Of a DNA stretch of 64,000 nucleotides, positions 50,402 to 61,384 are shown one piece after another. Under the pieces are notes generated by a model. It was not told the DNA's origin, did not search any database, and saw only the letters and a program-made list of their open reading frames with translations. The translations under genes and the position numbers were made by a program. This DNA comes from Anticarsia gemmatalis (Eukaryota; Arthropoda; Insecta; Lepidoptera; Erebidae), in contig NC_134765.1 of assembly GCF_050436995.1 (NCBI RefSeq), forward strand, positions 4,987,501 to 5,051,500, in the 5' to 3' direction. Every line of letters starts with the position of its first letter. Position 1 is the first letter of the stretch.

Positions 50402-51029
50402 GCTGATAAGATCGGTGTTGTAATTAAGTTTTTTATTGAGTTTACGTTTGGTGAGATTATTTCACGTCATGTGAATGTCGGTTCTATATACGGAAGGATT
50501 ATCAAGAGTGACGTTGACTCAAATTAGATTGTATTTAAACAATATTATTATGTATAGTAATAACTATAGTAACATTATAAAACTAGCAACTAATATGAAT
50601 ACCTATTTTCTTTATGATCGCTATCGTCATAACAGCGCAGAAACCAAGAAAACGTTTCATTACGTATTTATGTATAGCACAAAACAGTTAACATTTACGA
50701 TATGCACGCTTCCACCTTAACCGTCTTTACCAAGCAAGATTTTCTCCTTTCCGTATTTCTTTCTTATTTTCTTTGCAGTAATTTCGCTGGTCAGCTAACC
50801 GTGGTGGACAATGGGAGGCACTATCTCCTCTATACCGCCGTATAGAGCCTTATTCACATATGTTACGACAGTTCTTATGTACACTATTTGTTTCATCCCC
50901 ATACTAGCAATAAGGTGCCTTGAAAAGGATATTATTTATGGGTGCAGGAGAATAGGGATGTGAAAATTTTGCAAGATGCAAGTATGCATTTGTTTGGAAA
51001 TAAAATTTTTGCTATAAAGAAAGTCTTGT
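50402..51029. other. Non-coding DNA before the tandem duplication
   Basis: A Tyr- and Asn-rich frame at 50475-50720 has no ATG at its stated start and no coding signature. Nothing else was recognised. Confidence 0.45.
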
Positions 51030-53140
51030 TAAGTTATGTATTGATAAAACACTCAAAAATACTGTTTTATATTACCATGTTTAGATTTAAAAAAAAAAGG
51101 TGTTTTGATATCACTACTACAACAGTTAAGTTAAGTAAATAACCATTTTTCTGAAATTGACGCTCAATGTAGTCATTTTTTGGCCCCTGTATATCGTTTG
51201 TATTTTAATTTTCTCTTCTAATAATTAATTATTTTTCTTACCGAAAAGTTTTTTATATACCTAATGTTTTATTTGCTACTAATCCTGCAACACATCCCAT
51301 CACTAGAGGATGGAGGTAATATTAAGGTTGGAGTAAAAATTTCTACGTTCTGTGCACAAGATGTCAACATAAATTGTGTCTTGTAAAAGCAAGCTAATGG
51401 CATACGATTGTGTAGACCCGATATTAAAGAATTCTCTTTTGATCTTCAACAAAATGTACGAGGAAATATTGAATTGAAAAAAGTTATTTATTACATGCTG
51501 TTTGGGTGATATTTTCTCCTGAATGTTTTGTTCAGAATCACAGGCTTTACGATTGCAACTATTTATTTTAGGTATTACTTGAGTGTAGCTTAAAATGTAT
51601 TTTAGATAATCTTACGTTAGTGTATTGTCTTAATATTTGAAATGATGAGTACATTAGTGTTTTACGTATAGTTTTGCGCAGTGTAATGTACTCATAACTC
51701 AATGAGTGTACTAAGTAAAAATATGACCAGTCATGAGTAATAAAATAATAATGGCTTATTTTTATGCTTCTGAAACTATGTTTTTACTTAAAATCACAAT
51801 AAAATCTTCGTATAATATTTTAAAAAACAATACAAAAGCCAGTACTTAATTTTTTACAACATACATTACAATAATAAAATAAAACTCACATATTTCCACT
51901 ACTAACATAAAATATTTGGAATGAGATAACCGGCAGTACTGTCTGATTAAAACTAGCGGTGGTGCAATAAAATCTGTCCACGTCACAGTTAATATGTGAA
52001 ACCACACATTTTGGAACGTGCCCACAACAATGTCACCGTACATTGACGGCGAAAAATTAAATTAAATGTAACATTGATGCGTGTTGTGTACTGGAAAAGG
52101 TATATTTTTTTTTAGCTGCTGTGTAAACAGGCTACTTAACTCTTTTGAAATTTATGTAAAAGAAATAAAGCGAAACTTTATTTCATTCTTAAATGTTATG
52201 TAATCATAGACTTCGACTTAACTGACTTAAATAAAGCAAATTAAGTTTGTAAGGATCGTAGCAAGTGGCATTCTCGGGCTCTGCCTACTCCTCTTAAAAC
52301 TTTTGGGTTACTCTTTCGGAGCTCATACTATTTTTCAAGTTGTTAATATATTGGAAAAGCTAGAACAATTATTTTAGGCGGTTTACTTAAGCGATTGGGC
52401 AAACGTTAGTTAAATAAATCTAATATAAAATAACACTACAGACACATGATAGCGATAAAATCTCAACCTGTTGTATGGCGCTTCCAATATTTACACGATC
52501 ACTGAATGTGTGCAATAAACTGTATGTTGACCATAAAGTTCACAGGTTCGATGTCCCGACGCGATAGGTCTGACAAATATTGGATTATGTATCAATTATA
52601 TTTCCGATTAAAACAAACAATATCCTAATCTTAGACAATCGCGTATTATATAATCCTTAATAATCCAAAAGGTCGATAACCTCGTAGTTAATAGTGGACG
52701 CAACCATACATGAACATTCAAACTCTTATCACAAAATCTTATAACATAATAATAACATAAACAAGTCATAAAAAACTCAGACATTCTTTAAAACAAACAT
52801 TTACAAAGACTAGCTTTTGTCTGTAACTCTACCTGTGTGCAAAACATCGAATCACGATTTATTTTACTTTTAGGTGAATAGTTTAATGTTCATGGTAAAA
52901 TGTTTTAATGTTTGTTGCCCAATTTCGAGCCAATAAGATGAGCCTTTGAAATATTACATAAAGCTAATATTACATAAAGCTAATGGAACAATTAAATATT
53001 ACATCAATCCTGTTATATATCACGATTATTCATCTTTCCCTTTGTTTTACTGCTACTTTAAAATACAGCCAATCAGTATGTTTTAAGCACATCTTCATCT
53101 CATCATCATCTTTTGTGAGAAAAAACTATACTAATATCAT
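51030..53140. repeat. Tandem duplication, unit A (about 2.1 kb)
   Basis: Unit A shares its order of segments with unit B (53141-55490). Matching anchors are offset by 2103 bases at 51285/53388, 2105 at 51846/53951 and 2048 at 52511/54559, so the copies differ by indels. Two islands are almost identical between units: 51264-51500 and 51846-52105. DNA between and outside them has diverged strongly. Unit A lacks the SINE sequence found in B and so preserves the empty site. Confidence 0.85.
51846..52043 (-). CDS. Conserved small frame in unit A, possible exon
   Basis: An ATG-started 65-residue frame (MYGDIVVGTF at the start) lies in an island almost identical to unit B. On this strand, TTTTCCAG precedes it by about 65 bases, and GTGAGT lies inside at about residue 52, so it could be an exon of roughly 220 bases. 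Between the copies, three of four differences inside the frame change an amino acid, which argues against strong protein constraint. No family was recognised. Confidence 0.25.
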   Translation of the reverse strand: MYGDIVVGTFQNVWFHILTVTWTDFIAPPLVLIRQYCRLSHSKYFMLVVEICEFYFIIVMYVVKN

Positions 53141-53243
53141 TAGTTATGTACCTATTGTTAAACCACCAAACATACTGTGTTGTTTAGATTTTAAGAAATA
53201 CCTCTATAGGTGTTTTGATTTCACTTGTACAATAGTTAAGTAA
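52983..53243 (+). CDS. Small secreted-looking frame across the duplication junction
   Basis: An ATG frame of 86 codons spans the end of unit A and the start of unit B. It begins with a hydrophobic signal-peptide-like stretch (SILLYITIIHLSLCFTA, residues 8-24) and ends with a Cys-containing tail (RCFDFTCTIVK). The same N-terminal stretch, still open but without an ATG, recurs at the end of unit B (55405-55492). A related tail, in frame apart from whole-codon indels, ends at 51142. Preserved frame in three places is suggestive, but most differences change amino acids. If real, it is a small exported protein of unknown role. Confidence 0.3.
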   Translation: MEQLNITSILLYITIIHLSLCFTATLKYSQSVCFKHIFISSSSFVRKNYTNIISYVPIVKPPNILCCLDFKKYLYRCFDFTCTIVK

Positions 53244-53950
53244 ACAACCATTTTTCTAGAATTGACGCTTATTGTAGTTATTATTAATTTTGGACCCCCG
53301 TATATCTTTTGTATATTAATTCTTTCCCTAATTTTTTTTATTTGTTACGGATAAGTTTTTTATTTCATGTTTTATTTGCTACTAATCCTGCAACACATCC
53401 CATCACTAGAGGATGGAGGTAATATTAAGGTTGGAGCAAAAATTTCTACGTTCTGTGCACAAGATGTCAACATAAATTGTGTCTTGTAAAAGCAAGCTAA
53501 TGGCATACGATTGTGTAGACCCGATATTAAAGAATTCTCTTTTGATCTTCAACAAAATGTACGAGGAAATATTGAATTGAAAAAAGATATTTATTACATG
53601 CGGTTTGTGCGATTTTCTCTGTTATTCCTATCTGAATGTTCAGAATCTAAGAAGTTAAACTATTTACTAATGGTACTACCTGGTTTATAATTTTAAAGTC
53701 TTGTTCATGATAAAATGGAAGAGCATTGTCTTGTTATAATAAAACCATTAGGTAATAATTATCATAATATATTACTGTTGACGCATAGTTTAACGTAGTG
53801 TTCTTAAAAAAATACTGAGGTAGGTTTAAATTCTGAGTATAGAAATAGTAATGCTTATTTTACGCTGCTAAAGCCACTTTTTAGCAGAAAACACGCAATA
53901 AAATCTATGACGAATATTTAAAAAACATCAACCAATACGAAAGCACCTAC

Positions 53951-54148
53951 TTAATTTTTTACAACATACATTACAGTAGTAAAATAAAACTCACATATTT
54001 CCACTACTAACATAAAATATTTGGAATGAGATAACCGACAGTACTGTCTGATTAAAACTAGCGGTGGTGCAATAAAATCTGTCCACGTCACAGTTAATAT
54101 GTGAAACCACACATTTCGGAACGTGCCCACAACAATGTCACCGTACAT
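53951..54148 (-). CDS. Conserved small frame in unit B, possible exon
   Basis: This is the paralogue of the frame at 51846-52043: same ATG and length, with Gln to Arg at residue 11 and Ile-Ile to Thr-Thr near residue 57, plus one silent change. The GTGAGT donor-like site is kept. It may be an exon of a duplicated gene or a non-coding element conserved for another reason. Confidence 0.25.
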   Translation of the reverse strand: MYGDIVVGTFRNVWFHILTVTWTDFIAPPLVLIRQYCRLSHSKYFMLVVEICEFYFTTVMYVVKN

Positions 54149-54736
54149 TGACGGCGAAAAATTAAATTAAATGTTACATTGATGCGTGTTGTGTACTGGA
54201 AAAGGTATTTTTTTATTTGACCCGCTGGGTAAACAAACTACTTAACTCTTTTGAAATATATGTGGAAGAAAACACGCACATCTAAGGCTCATTCTTAAAT
54301 TTTGTGTAATCGTAGAATTTGACTTAGCTTCAATGAACCTATGGATGTGAATGAAGTAAAATAAGAGGCAATCTTTGGTCTCTGCTACTTCTTTAAAATA
54401 AGCCGTGATGTTACGCTTTCGGAGCTCATACTAATTTTCAATAACAACAGTTAGTTAAAAAATAATTAAAAGAAAATAACACTGTAGACACGTGATAACG
54501 ATAAAACTTTAAACCGCTGTATCTAGCGCTTCCAATATTTACACAATCAATGAATGTGTGCAATAAACTGTATGTTGACCATAAAGTTCACAGGTTCGAT
54601 GTCTCGACGTGATAGGTCTGACCAATATTGGATTGTGTATCAATTGTTTTGCCGATTAAAACTAACAGTATCATGATATTAGACAAACATATATTATATA
54701 GGTATTTATAAAATCAATAGGTATTAACATAAAAAT

Positions 54737-54803
54737 AATTAAATAAATATTATTGGACAACTCACACACGGTCATTTGATTCCAAACTAAGCAGAGCTTG
54801 TAC
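54737..54803 (-). mobile_element. Truncated SINE, family 1 (3' part)
   Basis: The bases match the 3' part of the SINE at 34983-35274 almost perfectly (ATTATTGGACAACTCACAC and onward) and then stop, so the head is missing. The matching place in unit A has no such sequence. Confidence 0.65.
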
Positions 54804-54978
54804 ATGAAAATCTTTTCGGCGTCAACGAACCCTTGAAAGTCCTAAAGGTCGATAACCTCATTGTGAATAGTGGACGCAACCACACATGAACATTTAAACT
54901 ATTATCACAAAATCTTATAACATTACAATAACATAAACAAGTCATAAAAAACTCAGACTTTCTTTAAAACAAACATTT

Positions 54979-55201
54979 TCTTTAAAAGACAACTTTAAAA
55001 GACAACTCCCGCACTAAGAAATGCTCTTGTGTCGCGGGGACTTTTACAAACATACAAACAACGGACACAAAGCACAACCAGACCCGAAACAATTATTTGT
55101 GGATCGCACAAATAATTGTCCCGTGTGGGAATCGAACCCACGACCTCCCGTTGCAGTGGTATCGGCGTGGCGACCTAAACCACTGCGCCACAGAGGCAGT
55201 C
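54979..55201 (-). mobile_element. tRNA-derived SINE, family 2, complete with target duplication
   Basis: On the minus strand the head has an A box (TGGCGCAGTGG) and a B box (GGTTCGATTCC), both perfect. The body follows and ends in AGTGCGGGAGTTGTC plus a short repeated tail. AACATTT flanks it on both sides (54972-54978 and 55202-55208). Unit A holds the same flank with a single AACATTT, proving the insertion point. The open frame at 55021-55293 is a by-product. Confidence 0.85.
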
Positions 55202-55490
55202 AACATTTACAAAGACTAGCTTTTGCCTTTGACTCTACTTGTGTACAAAACATAGAATCACGAATTTTTATACTTTTATGTGAATATTGGTAAAGCAAGT
55301 TACGTTTACTTTTAATTTTCATGGTAAAATGTTTTAGTGTTTGTTGCCCAATTTCGTGCCAATTAGTTGAGTCATTGAAATATCAAATAAAGTTTATCAG
55401 ACAGTTAATCCTGCTATGTATCACGATAATTCAACTTTCCCTTTGTTTTACTGCTTCTTTAAAATACACTCAATCAGTATATTTTAAGCA

Positions 55491-56056
55491 CTAATTTTAT
55501 TGAAGCATTTATTGTTAGCATAAACAATCTAATACCATGAAAAAAGATAACTTTCCTGTAAAATGCTTCAAATGGGACGTATATTCATTGAGTCCTAGTC
55601 GATTAACAAGTCATGCAGCTAAGACAGCCTCCAGTTATTAATTAATTAACATAATTACCAAGAACCAAGGGCCTACACTACACTAAATATGAACTAGAGA
55701 CACTGACAAACAGTCAGTTAAAATATTGCTGTATTTGTTCTTCGGCTGCAAAAACTGACCTACGTCACTTTGTCTGGACGTGTGCATTGCACTCAACTTT
55801 TAACTCGAGTAATAAAACGTTGTTTGACTTACGTCGTTAATCCATTGTGCAGTTAGGTGCAGTGGCGAAAAAGGTTTACATTGTGACTACATTATAGTAA
55901 AGGATTACCATTGGATTAACGAGTGAGAGATTATAAATAATCAAATTATATTTATTACCTTAACGGTAATGTGCTATGTGCTGGTAATTAAACGGATGAT
56001 ATCTTTAGCGATTTATAAAAAACTAACAAATACATCGATTGATCCGATATCATTAA
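55491..56056. other. Non-coding AT-rich DNA
   Basis: Nothing was recognised. Confidence 0.5.
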
Positions 56057-56291
56057 CTAGCTGACCCGCGCAACTTTGCTTGCGTCACATAAGAGAGAAT
56101 GGGTCAACATTTTCCCCGTTTTTGTAACATTTTTTTACTGGTACTCTGCTCCTATTGGTCATAGCGTGATGATATATAGCCTATAGCTTTTCTCGATAAA
56201 TGGATTTTTAAATCGGTTCAGTAGTTCCTGAGATAAGCGCGTTCAAACAAACAAACAAACAAACTCTTCAGCTTTAAAATATTAGTATAGA
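56057..56291 (-). mobile_element. Helitron copy 4, LEP1-like, internally deleted
   Basis: The ends match the other copies (CTAG plus hairpin at the left, TC as GA at the right, inserted between A and T). About 28 bases are missing in the middle, near 56202, relative to copies 1-3. Confidence 0.75.
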
Positions 56292-57267
56292 TAACAACGC
56301 TACATAAAAACACACACAATCTCATTGTTGACTATTTGCAAATTAAACAAAATTTTTAAATAGTTAACTAAAGGTCCAACAACTTCTACATAGAAAAGAT
56401 ATGCCATTAAAATCTTATAAAAAAATGCACTGAATAATGACACTAAAATTATCTAATAATATTGAAAAACAGAAAAATAGTAGCTTACCATGAACTGTCA
56501 ATCTGAAAAGTAACTAAATAATTTACAACTCGATTCTTCATCACCTCCGACTTATAAGAAAACGAATTTCGAGAACACAAAGTAGTGTCTATGTTTACAG
56601 AACCTAGATTTAATATCCTCAGTAATAAAGGAGAGATGGAAAATATTTTCATTACCCGCACGGGACACGACAGTATCAGTTAAAATAACTAACTAAACAC
56701 TGTCGTCGGAAACTTTTTAATATTCTTCCTAGAACTTTGTTGTGGATGGGTTTTGAAAGAATTGCTATTACTTTGTTAAACGTTAGGTTAATTTTTTAAC
56801 TTTACACTTTTATGAAGCACCAGACTTTTGTTGGGATCAGCGACATAAGTATTTGATGATAAGCAATTATAGCAAAATTTCAAAAATACTATTTTTCAAA
56901 CAATGTAATACTTTAGTATTATTTAAAACGTGGGCAGTCGTGTCGTTGAGACATAATATGAATTCATCAAATTAATTACAATTTAATTATTACTGTGAAA
57001 TATTCCCGAAACAATGTTATATAATAATTATTTTGTAGTTTTACTTCAACTTCTATTAGCTTTTTCATAGAACCTGACCATAAATATCACTAAAACGTAT
57101 CTGCCATTTTTCATTTTAGTCGCAATTTTTCCACCATAATTGATGTAAATCAAACAGCTATTTTATTTGATACCATCGCGCTAATATCTGGATAGCGTGG
57201 TTGTCTGTTCACTTTGACTGGACACGCCTACGCACGTTTAAGCATGTAAAAACCTCATCAGTGAACC
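56292..57267. other. Non-coding AT-rich DNA
   Basis: No gene, transposon end or RNA gene was recognised. Confidence 0.5.
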
Positions 57268-57671
57268 TTGGGCCAATGTTGGACCCAACCTTCCTGAAGT
57301 TAAGGCAAAACTCAGAACAATAATAGTTTTATTTTATATTTATTTCATAAGTGTCCTTACCACACCAGTACATTTTGAAATGCTTGTAAATAATTAAAGT
57401 TTTCGGTATTCTCTAGTAGGCTAGCCTACTATAGAATTTCGGTAATTAAAGAATGTTACAAAACTTTGTATAATATTTACTTTTAAGATAAACATCCTTG
57501 AAAACGCTCCTAGACTGCAAAAATCACTACTTATTCTTAAATAAATAATATACGTACATATGTATTGCATTTAATCTTCTGCTTCAAACCTTAGAGCCAG
57601 AACATAACCACAGAAACCAAAATTTTCGAATCAAACGCTTCATTGGCCTCATTCACCCAACATTGGCCCAA
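57268..57671. repeat. Pair of perfect 15-bp inverted repeats 374 bases apart
   Basis: TTGGGCCAATGTTGG (57268-57282) faces its exact inverse at 57657-57671. They could be the ends of a 404-bp non-autonomous transposon, but no target duplication was seen. Confidence 0.4.
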
Positions 57672-58440
57672 ACATCACAGCAAGTGTAAAAGGAAATGCA
57701 TGCACTAAGCGTTTTTATCACACAATTATTGTCAGACATTAGATAAATTGTTTCCATATAAATTTTCATATTTTCCGGTCGTTATATCGATGCTTTCTAT
57801 CGGTGAGTGATTGCATGTGTGATCGCTTAGGGTTAATGTTGGCAATCTAAACTGTAGCTATGTGCGTAGTTAGTCAAGAAATTATTCAATTTGTTCTGAA
57901 ATCAAAATGATTTTGTTGGACTTTTTGTACTGAACAATCGTACCTACAAGCTATACTAAAAACGTATTAAAGCTATGCACTGTTACTGTGATTTACAACG
58001 TGTTATTTTATAAGAAGTAGACTGAAACATAGAAATAAGAATTTGTTACTTATGCAAAAAATTTAGTGCTATATTTTTATAATGCATTCGATGGATAAAA
58101 AGACAAAAATTATATCAACAATAATGACAAAATTCTACCTGATATGTTGGTAATACCTGATACCTGATATATTAAGTGGGGAAACCAAAAAAAAGTCCTA
58201 GTATCAGAATCAGAAACGCCTTCTTATTAAATTTGCCTTGGTCCAGCGAAAACCGCTTCTACTACCCATAGCATTCCTTAGCAAAAAAGGACTACCTAAT
58301 TTATGCAAACTTCTCTATAAACATTGCGCAATTACCTTACTACACTATGACGCAACGCCACGCCCCCCACATTCTCAGACGCGAATGACTCTGCCCCATA
58401 CCTGTGAACCAGTAGAGCATGGATGTGCACTAGGTCACTG
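57672..58440. other. Non-coding DNA
   Basis: The part from 58235 to 58440 is richer in C and holds a 67-codon frame without a convincing start. No gene was recognised. Confidence 0.45.
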
Positions 58441-58471
58441 ACCCACATGATTCCATCAGGTGACTTCCGAG

Positions 58472-58490
58472 TGACTCATGAAGTGAGTCA
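58472..58490. promoter_or_regulatory. Inverted pair of AP-1 sites
   Basis: TGACTCA and TGAGTCA, both perfect AP-1 (Fos/Jun) sites, flank five bases. Two sites in a 19-bp dyad are unlikely by chance, but no gene start is near. Confidence 0.35.
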
Positions 58491-58591
58491 GCGCTGAAGT
58501 GGACAGTAGCCTATGGAGTTGTTGTTAGGACTAAAAATATTCTTAGGCTTATATTTTATTAATCAACCTGGAACTTCATTATAGGGCAAAG

Positions 58592-58730
58592 TCAAGACGG
58601 TCGCCACGCATCGCTCCACATTGCGATGTATCGTGGGTTCGACGCCTGAATACCATAACTTATGGTGTCTCGCTTATAGTAGTTTTTGGATCCGATTGTA
58701 TTTTGTGATTGTTTATAATACGAGCTGTTT
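58592..58730 (+). mobile_element. Possible diverged tRNA-derived SINE
   Basis: GGTCGCCACGC followed by GTGGGTTCGACGCC recalls the head of SINE family 2, including a B-box-like core, and a T/G-rich body follows. The A box is not clear. The assignment is weak. Confidence 0.35.
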
Positions 58731-58772
58731 TGTCTAATATCCATTAAAGTACCTATATTTTTCGCATTTTGA

Positions 58773-58853
58773 AAGACACACAAACAGGTCTGGCCTTGAA
58801 TTGAATATTTTTCATAAATATTCAATTCAAGGCCAGACCTGTTTGTGTGTCTT
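58773..58853. repeat. Perfect 38-bp hairpin with 5-base loop
   Basis: Arms 58773-58810 and 58816-58853 are exact reverse complements around TTCAT. The arms begin AAGACACACAAACAGG and end with GAATATTT. No decay is visible, so the structure is recent, maintained, or an assembly artefact. A transcript would fold into a 38-bp stem. Confidence 0.9.
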
Positions 58854-61046
58854 ACACACAGACAGTAGCAATTATTTATCAATTGACGATCACTCAATAA
58901 CATATTCTAAAAGCGTCATCATTAAAATATGTTGTACCAACATGTCTCCATTCTTTACAAAACTGTGAAGCATATCGTCGGACTTGCTGTTCGTGACATA
59001 AAATAGGCCATACTTTCAGTACTTAGTGTTTCAAATAAAACTATTGAAGGCTTTTTATTACCCATTGTATGATTAAAGTAAGTTTTTATGAAGCTGTCAT
59101 TAATAAGTCTAACTTTGACGACTTTTAAAATTGATGCATAACAAATGAATTGTTTGCTTACGCAAAGGCATCTGAGATCCATCGTATTTTAAACTTTATT
59201 TTTTTAAGTTATAAGGCTAAACAAAAATCGTCACGATACTGACTTGCTCATGGTGGTACTTATTCAAGGTAGAGATTCATAGTTGCTTTGTGAAGTAGTA
59301 TCGTGCGTGGTTTACTATTAGTGTTAGGCTTGAAAAGTAGGCTTTTTAGAAAATGTAAGTTCATGCGTATTGCCGATACCTAAAACATGTTTAATTTAAT
59401 TAACGTTTCGGGTCAAATATTATAGTATAATAAAACCCATCATAACTTTTGTAATTTTTATTTTAAAACCGTGATTATGTAGTATTCTAAAATATTCATA
59501 CTACTAAAAACGAGTTCCTCACAAGAACCATAATTATTACAAACAAAAACATCGCTATTTATAATTTTGTACGAAATAATTTGCTTATTTTTCCGACACC
59601 TATAATTAATTAGTAAAATATATTTTGTTATTTTTATATATTTTACTATCATATTACCTAAGTTATAATAACAATATTCTATTAAATATTTCGTTCTACT
59701 GTCACAAAATACGAACAAAATCTTCGTGCAGTACCCAGACGTATTTTCATCTGGATACATTATCTCTCAAACATTGCTATCAATTGAAAGACCAAACATT
59801 TTATGACTCAACAGAAATGTTTACTTTTTAACATACATATTTAAATTAATTCAAAGTACGATTACATTTTCACAAGGTCTATGTTGCGGTGGTCACACGT
59901 TCCGCTTACGGCTTCTTCCTGCAAACAAACAAACATAGGAATACTTAATATCATGATTAAAATAGCTTTTATAATACTGATATCGTAACGCCCATTCGGT
60001 TAGCGTAGTGGACTTTAGGCTAATCCGTATATCACGTAGATAAAATACCCATATACAGTATAGCTCTGATAAAGGTTATCAATAGAAGCTAAAAAACTTG
60101 TGAGAATTAAGAACTTCTCAAGCAAAACCCAGGTGAGAGAAGAGTCTTTACACAAAATCATTACAATAATAGCTTATCAATTTCGTGCGTAAGGCCAACA
60201 TTAATTTATAGACAATCAGAGACATTAATCAATGAAACAATCCCTCAGTACTTCAACCCTTTCAAACGCATAAAATGTCTTTATTTTCGTATTGTGTATT
60301 TATTTTCTAATCAAAACAGGTTTTTTTTTATAAAAAGAGCACGATATAATACAGTCGACAGTTCAATTGTCCGTACGTTCAATTGGAACGCAGCCTCTGG
60401 CCATATTGTCTTCCAATCTATTCAAACCAGATGGATGCCAGCGGTACTCAATATTTGTTTACAATTTTACATCAAAGGGATTGATGCACAAATGGATATG
60501 GTTGGAAATGTGGCTGGCAATATTGATGTAGGAATTTGAAAACAATTTGTTTGACTCAAGGACAATAGTATCACTTTTATGAGATAAAAATACGTCCTGA
60601 TGTATTTGCGAATTACTAATAAAAATTGTGATCATACCCAGCTATAATAATTTGATTGATATTAAAATTATGTTTGCAAAATTCATAGTACCTACGTTAA
60701 AAGTATTTTTTTTAGGAAGGGTGAATTTACATTATTATCAATAGAATTTCAATAGACAATTTTAATTTTTAAGTTCAATTTACATCCAAACAGAGAATAC
60801 ATAAAAAGCAGTTTTACCAAAGGCTTTATTGTGCCGTCCATATAGATTTTTTCAATTAAAGCAATCCAGTACAAAAGGTTTAAAACCTGTACACCCAAGT
60901 TTGGTAACCATTGTTCTAAACCAAACGCAATCCGAAATGTAATTGACGTACGTTAGGTGCAAAAAAGCCATAGAAACGCCCATTCGGTGAGCCTCAAAGC
61001 TTACAACGGGCATGACTCACAAACGACCCGAACGTAACAAATAAAA
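58854..61046. other. Non-coding AT-rich DNA
   Basis: Overlapping frames at 59458-59831 are low-complexity AT sequence. A frame to 60539 has no ATG at its stated start and matches no family. Nothing could be supported. Confidence 0.45.
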
Positions 61047-61384
61047 ATGTTTAAAATGGAAAAACAAGTGATGATTTACCGAAAAACAAACTTACATTTG
61101 CCGACGAAAAACTGAATACTGCTCTTATTGACATAGAAAAAGAAGTAGATTTGGTTTTTAATGAGAGTAAATATACTCGTAAAGTTGTTGGAACTCTCTG
61201 TGGGTGGTGTTTAGGCGGTAGGTTTGCAAACATGGACGAAAGAAAGGAAGGCGGTGCCGAATTCTATACAAATATGGAAGCGTCTATGAGTTGAATAGAA
61301 GAAGCGGCAGTAAGTGACCTTTATGTGGAGACAAAGAGCCAAATGGCGGAGGAAATGTCCCGCTGTGAGGAAAGAAAGGTATAA
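61047..61384 (+). pseudogene. Broken coding relic of about 110 codons, unknown protein
   Basis: From 61055 to a TAA at 61382-61384 one frame is open except for a TGA at 61292-61294. An ATG at 61047 lies in another frame, and a one-base loss in the A run at about 61060-61064 would explain the mismatch. The product is acidic and basic by turns, like a real protein: KLTFADEKLNTALIDIEKEV, then VVGTLCGWCLGG, then MDERKEGGAEFYTNMEASMS. Codons starting with G are common, and the segment is more GC-rich than its flanks. AAAG-GTATAA at the end resembles a splice donor. TGA could be a decayed Arg codon (CGA). No family was recognised. Confidence 0.4.

Larger units (their letters stand above)
53141..55490. 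repeat. Tandem duplication, unit B (about 2.35 kb with insertions)
   Basis: This is the second copy of the 2.1-kb unit. Its islands are 53367-53603 and 53951-54210. It is longer because a SINE (54979-55201) and a SINE fragment with flanks (about 54700-54840) were added after the duplication. It ends at the TTTTAAGCAC shared with unit A (53082-53091); beyond that there is no third copy. Confidence 0.85.

Noticed and set aside
55021..55293. Plus-strand 90-codon frame
   Set aside because: Most of it is the antisense strand of a tRNA-derived SINE.
58592..58903. Minus-strand 103-codon frame
   Set aside because: It runs through the 38-bp hairpin and SINE-like DNA, so its length comes from repeat sequence.
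59458..59831. Overlapping frames on both strands, briefly considered as mitochondrial DNA or a gene
   Set aside because: Composition is low-complexity AT with no mitochondrial gene motif and no coding signature.
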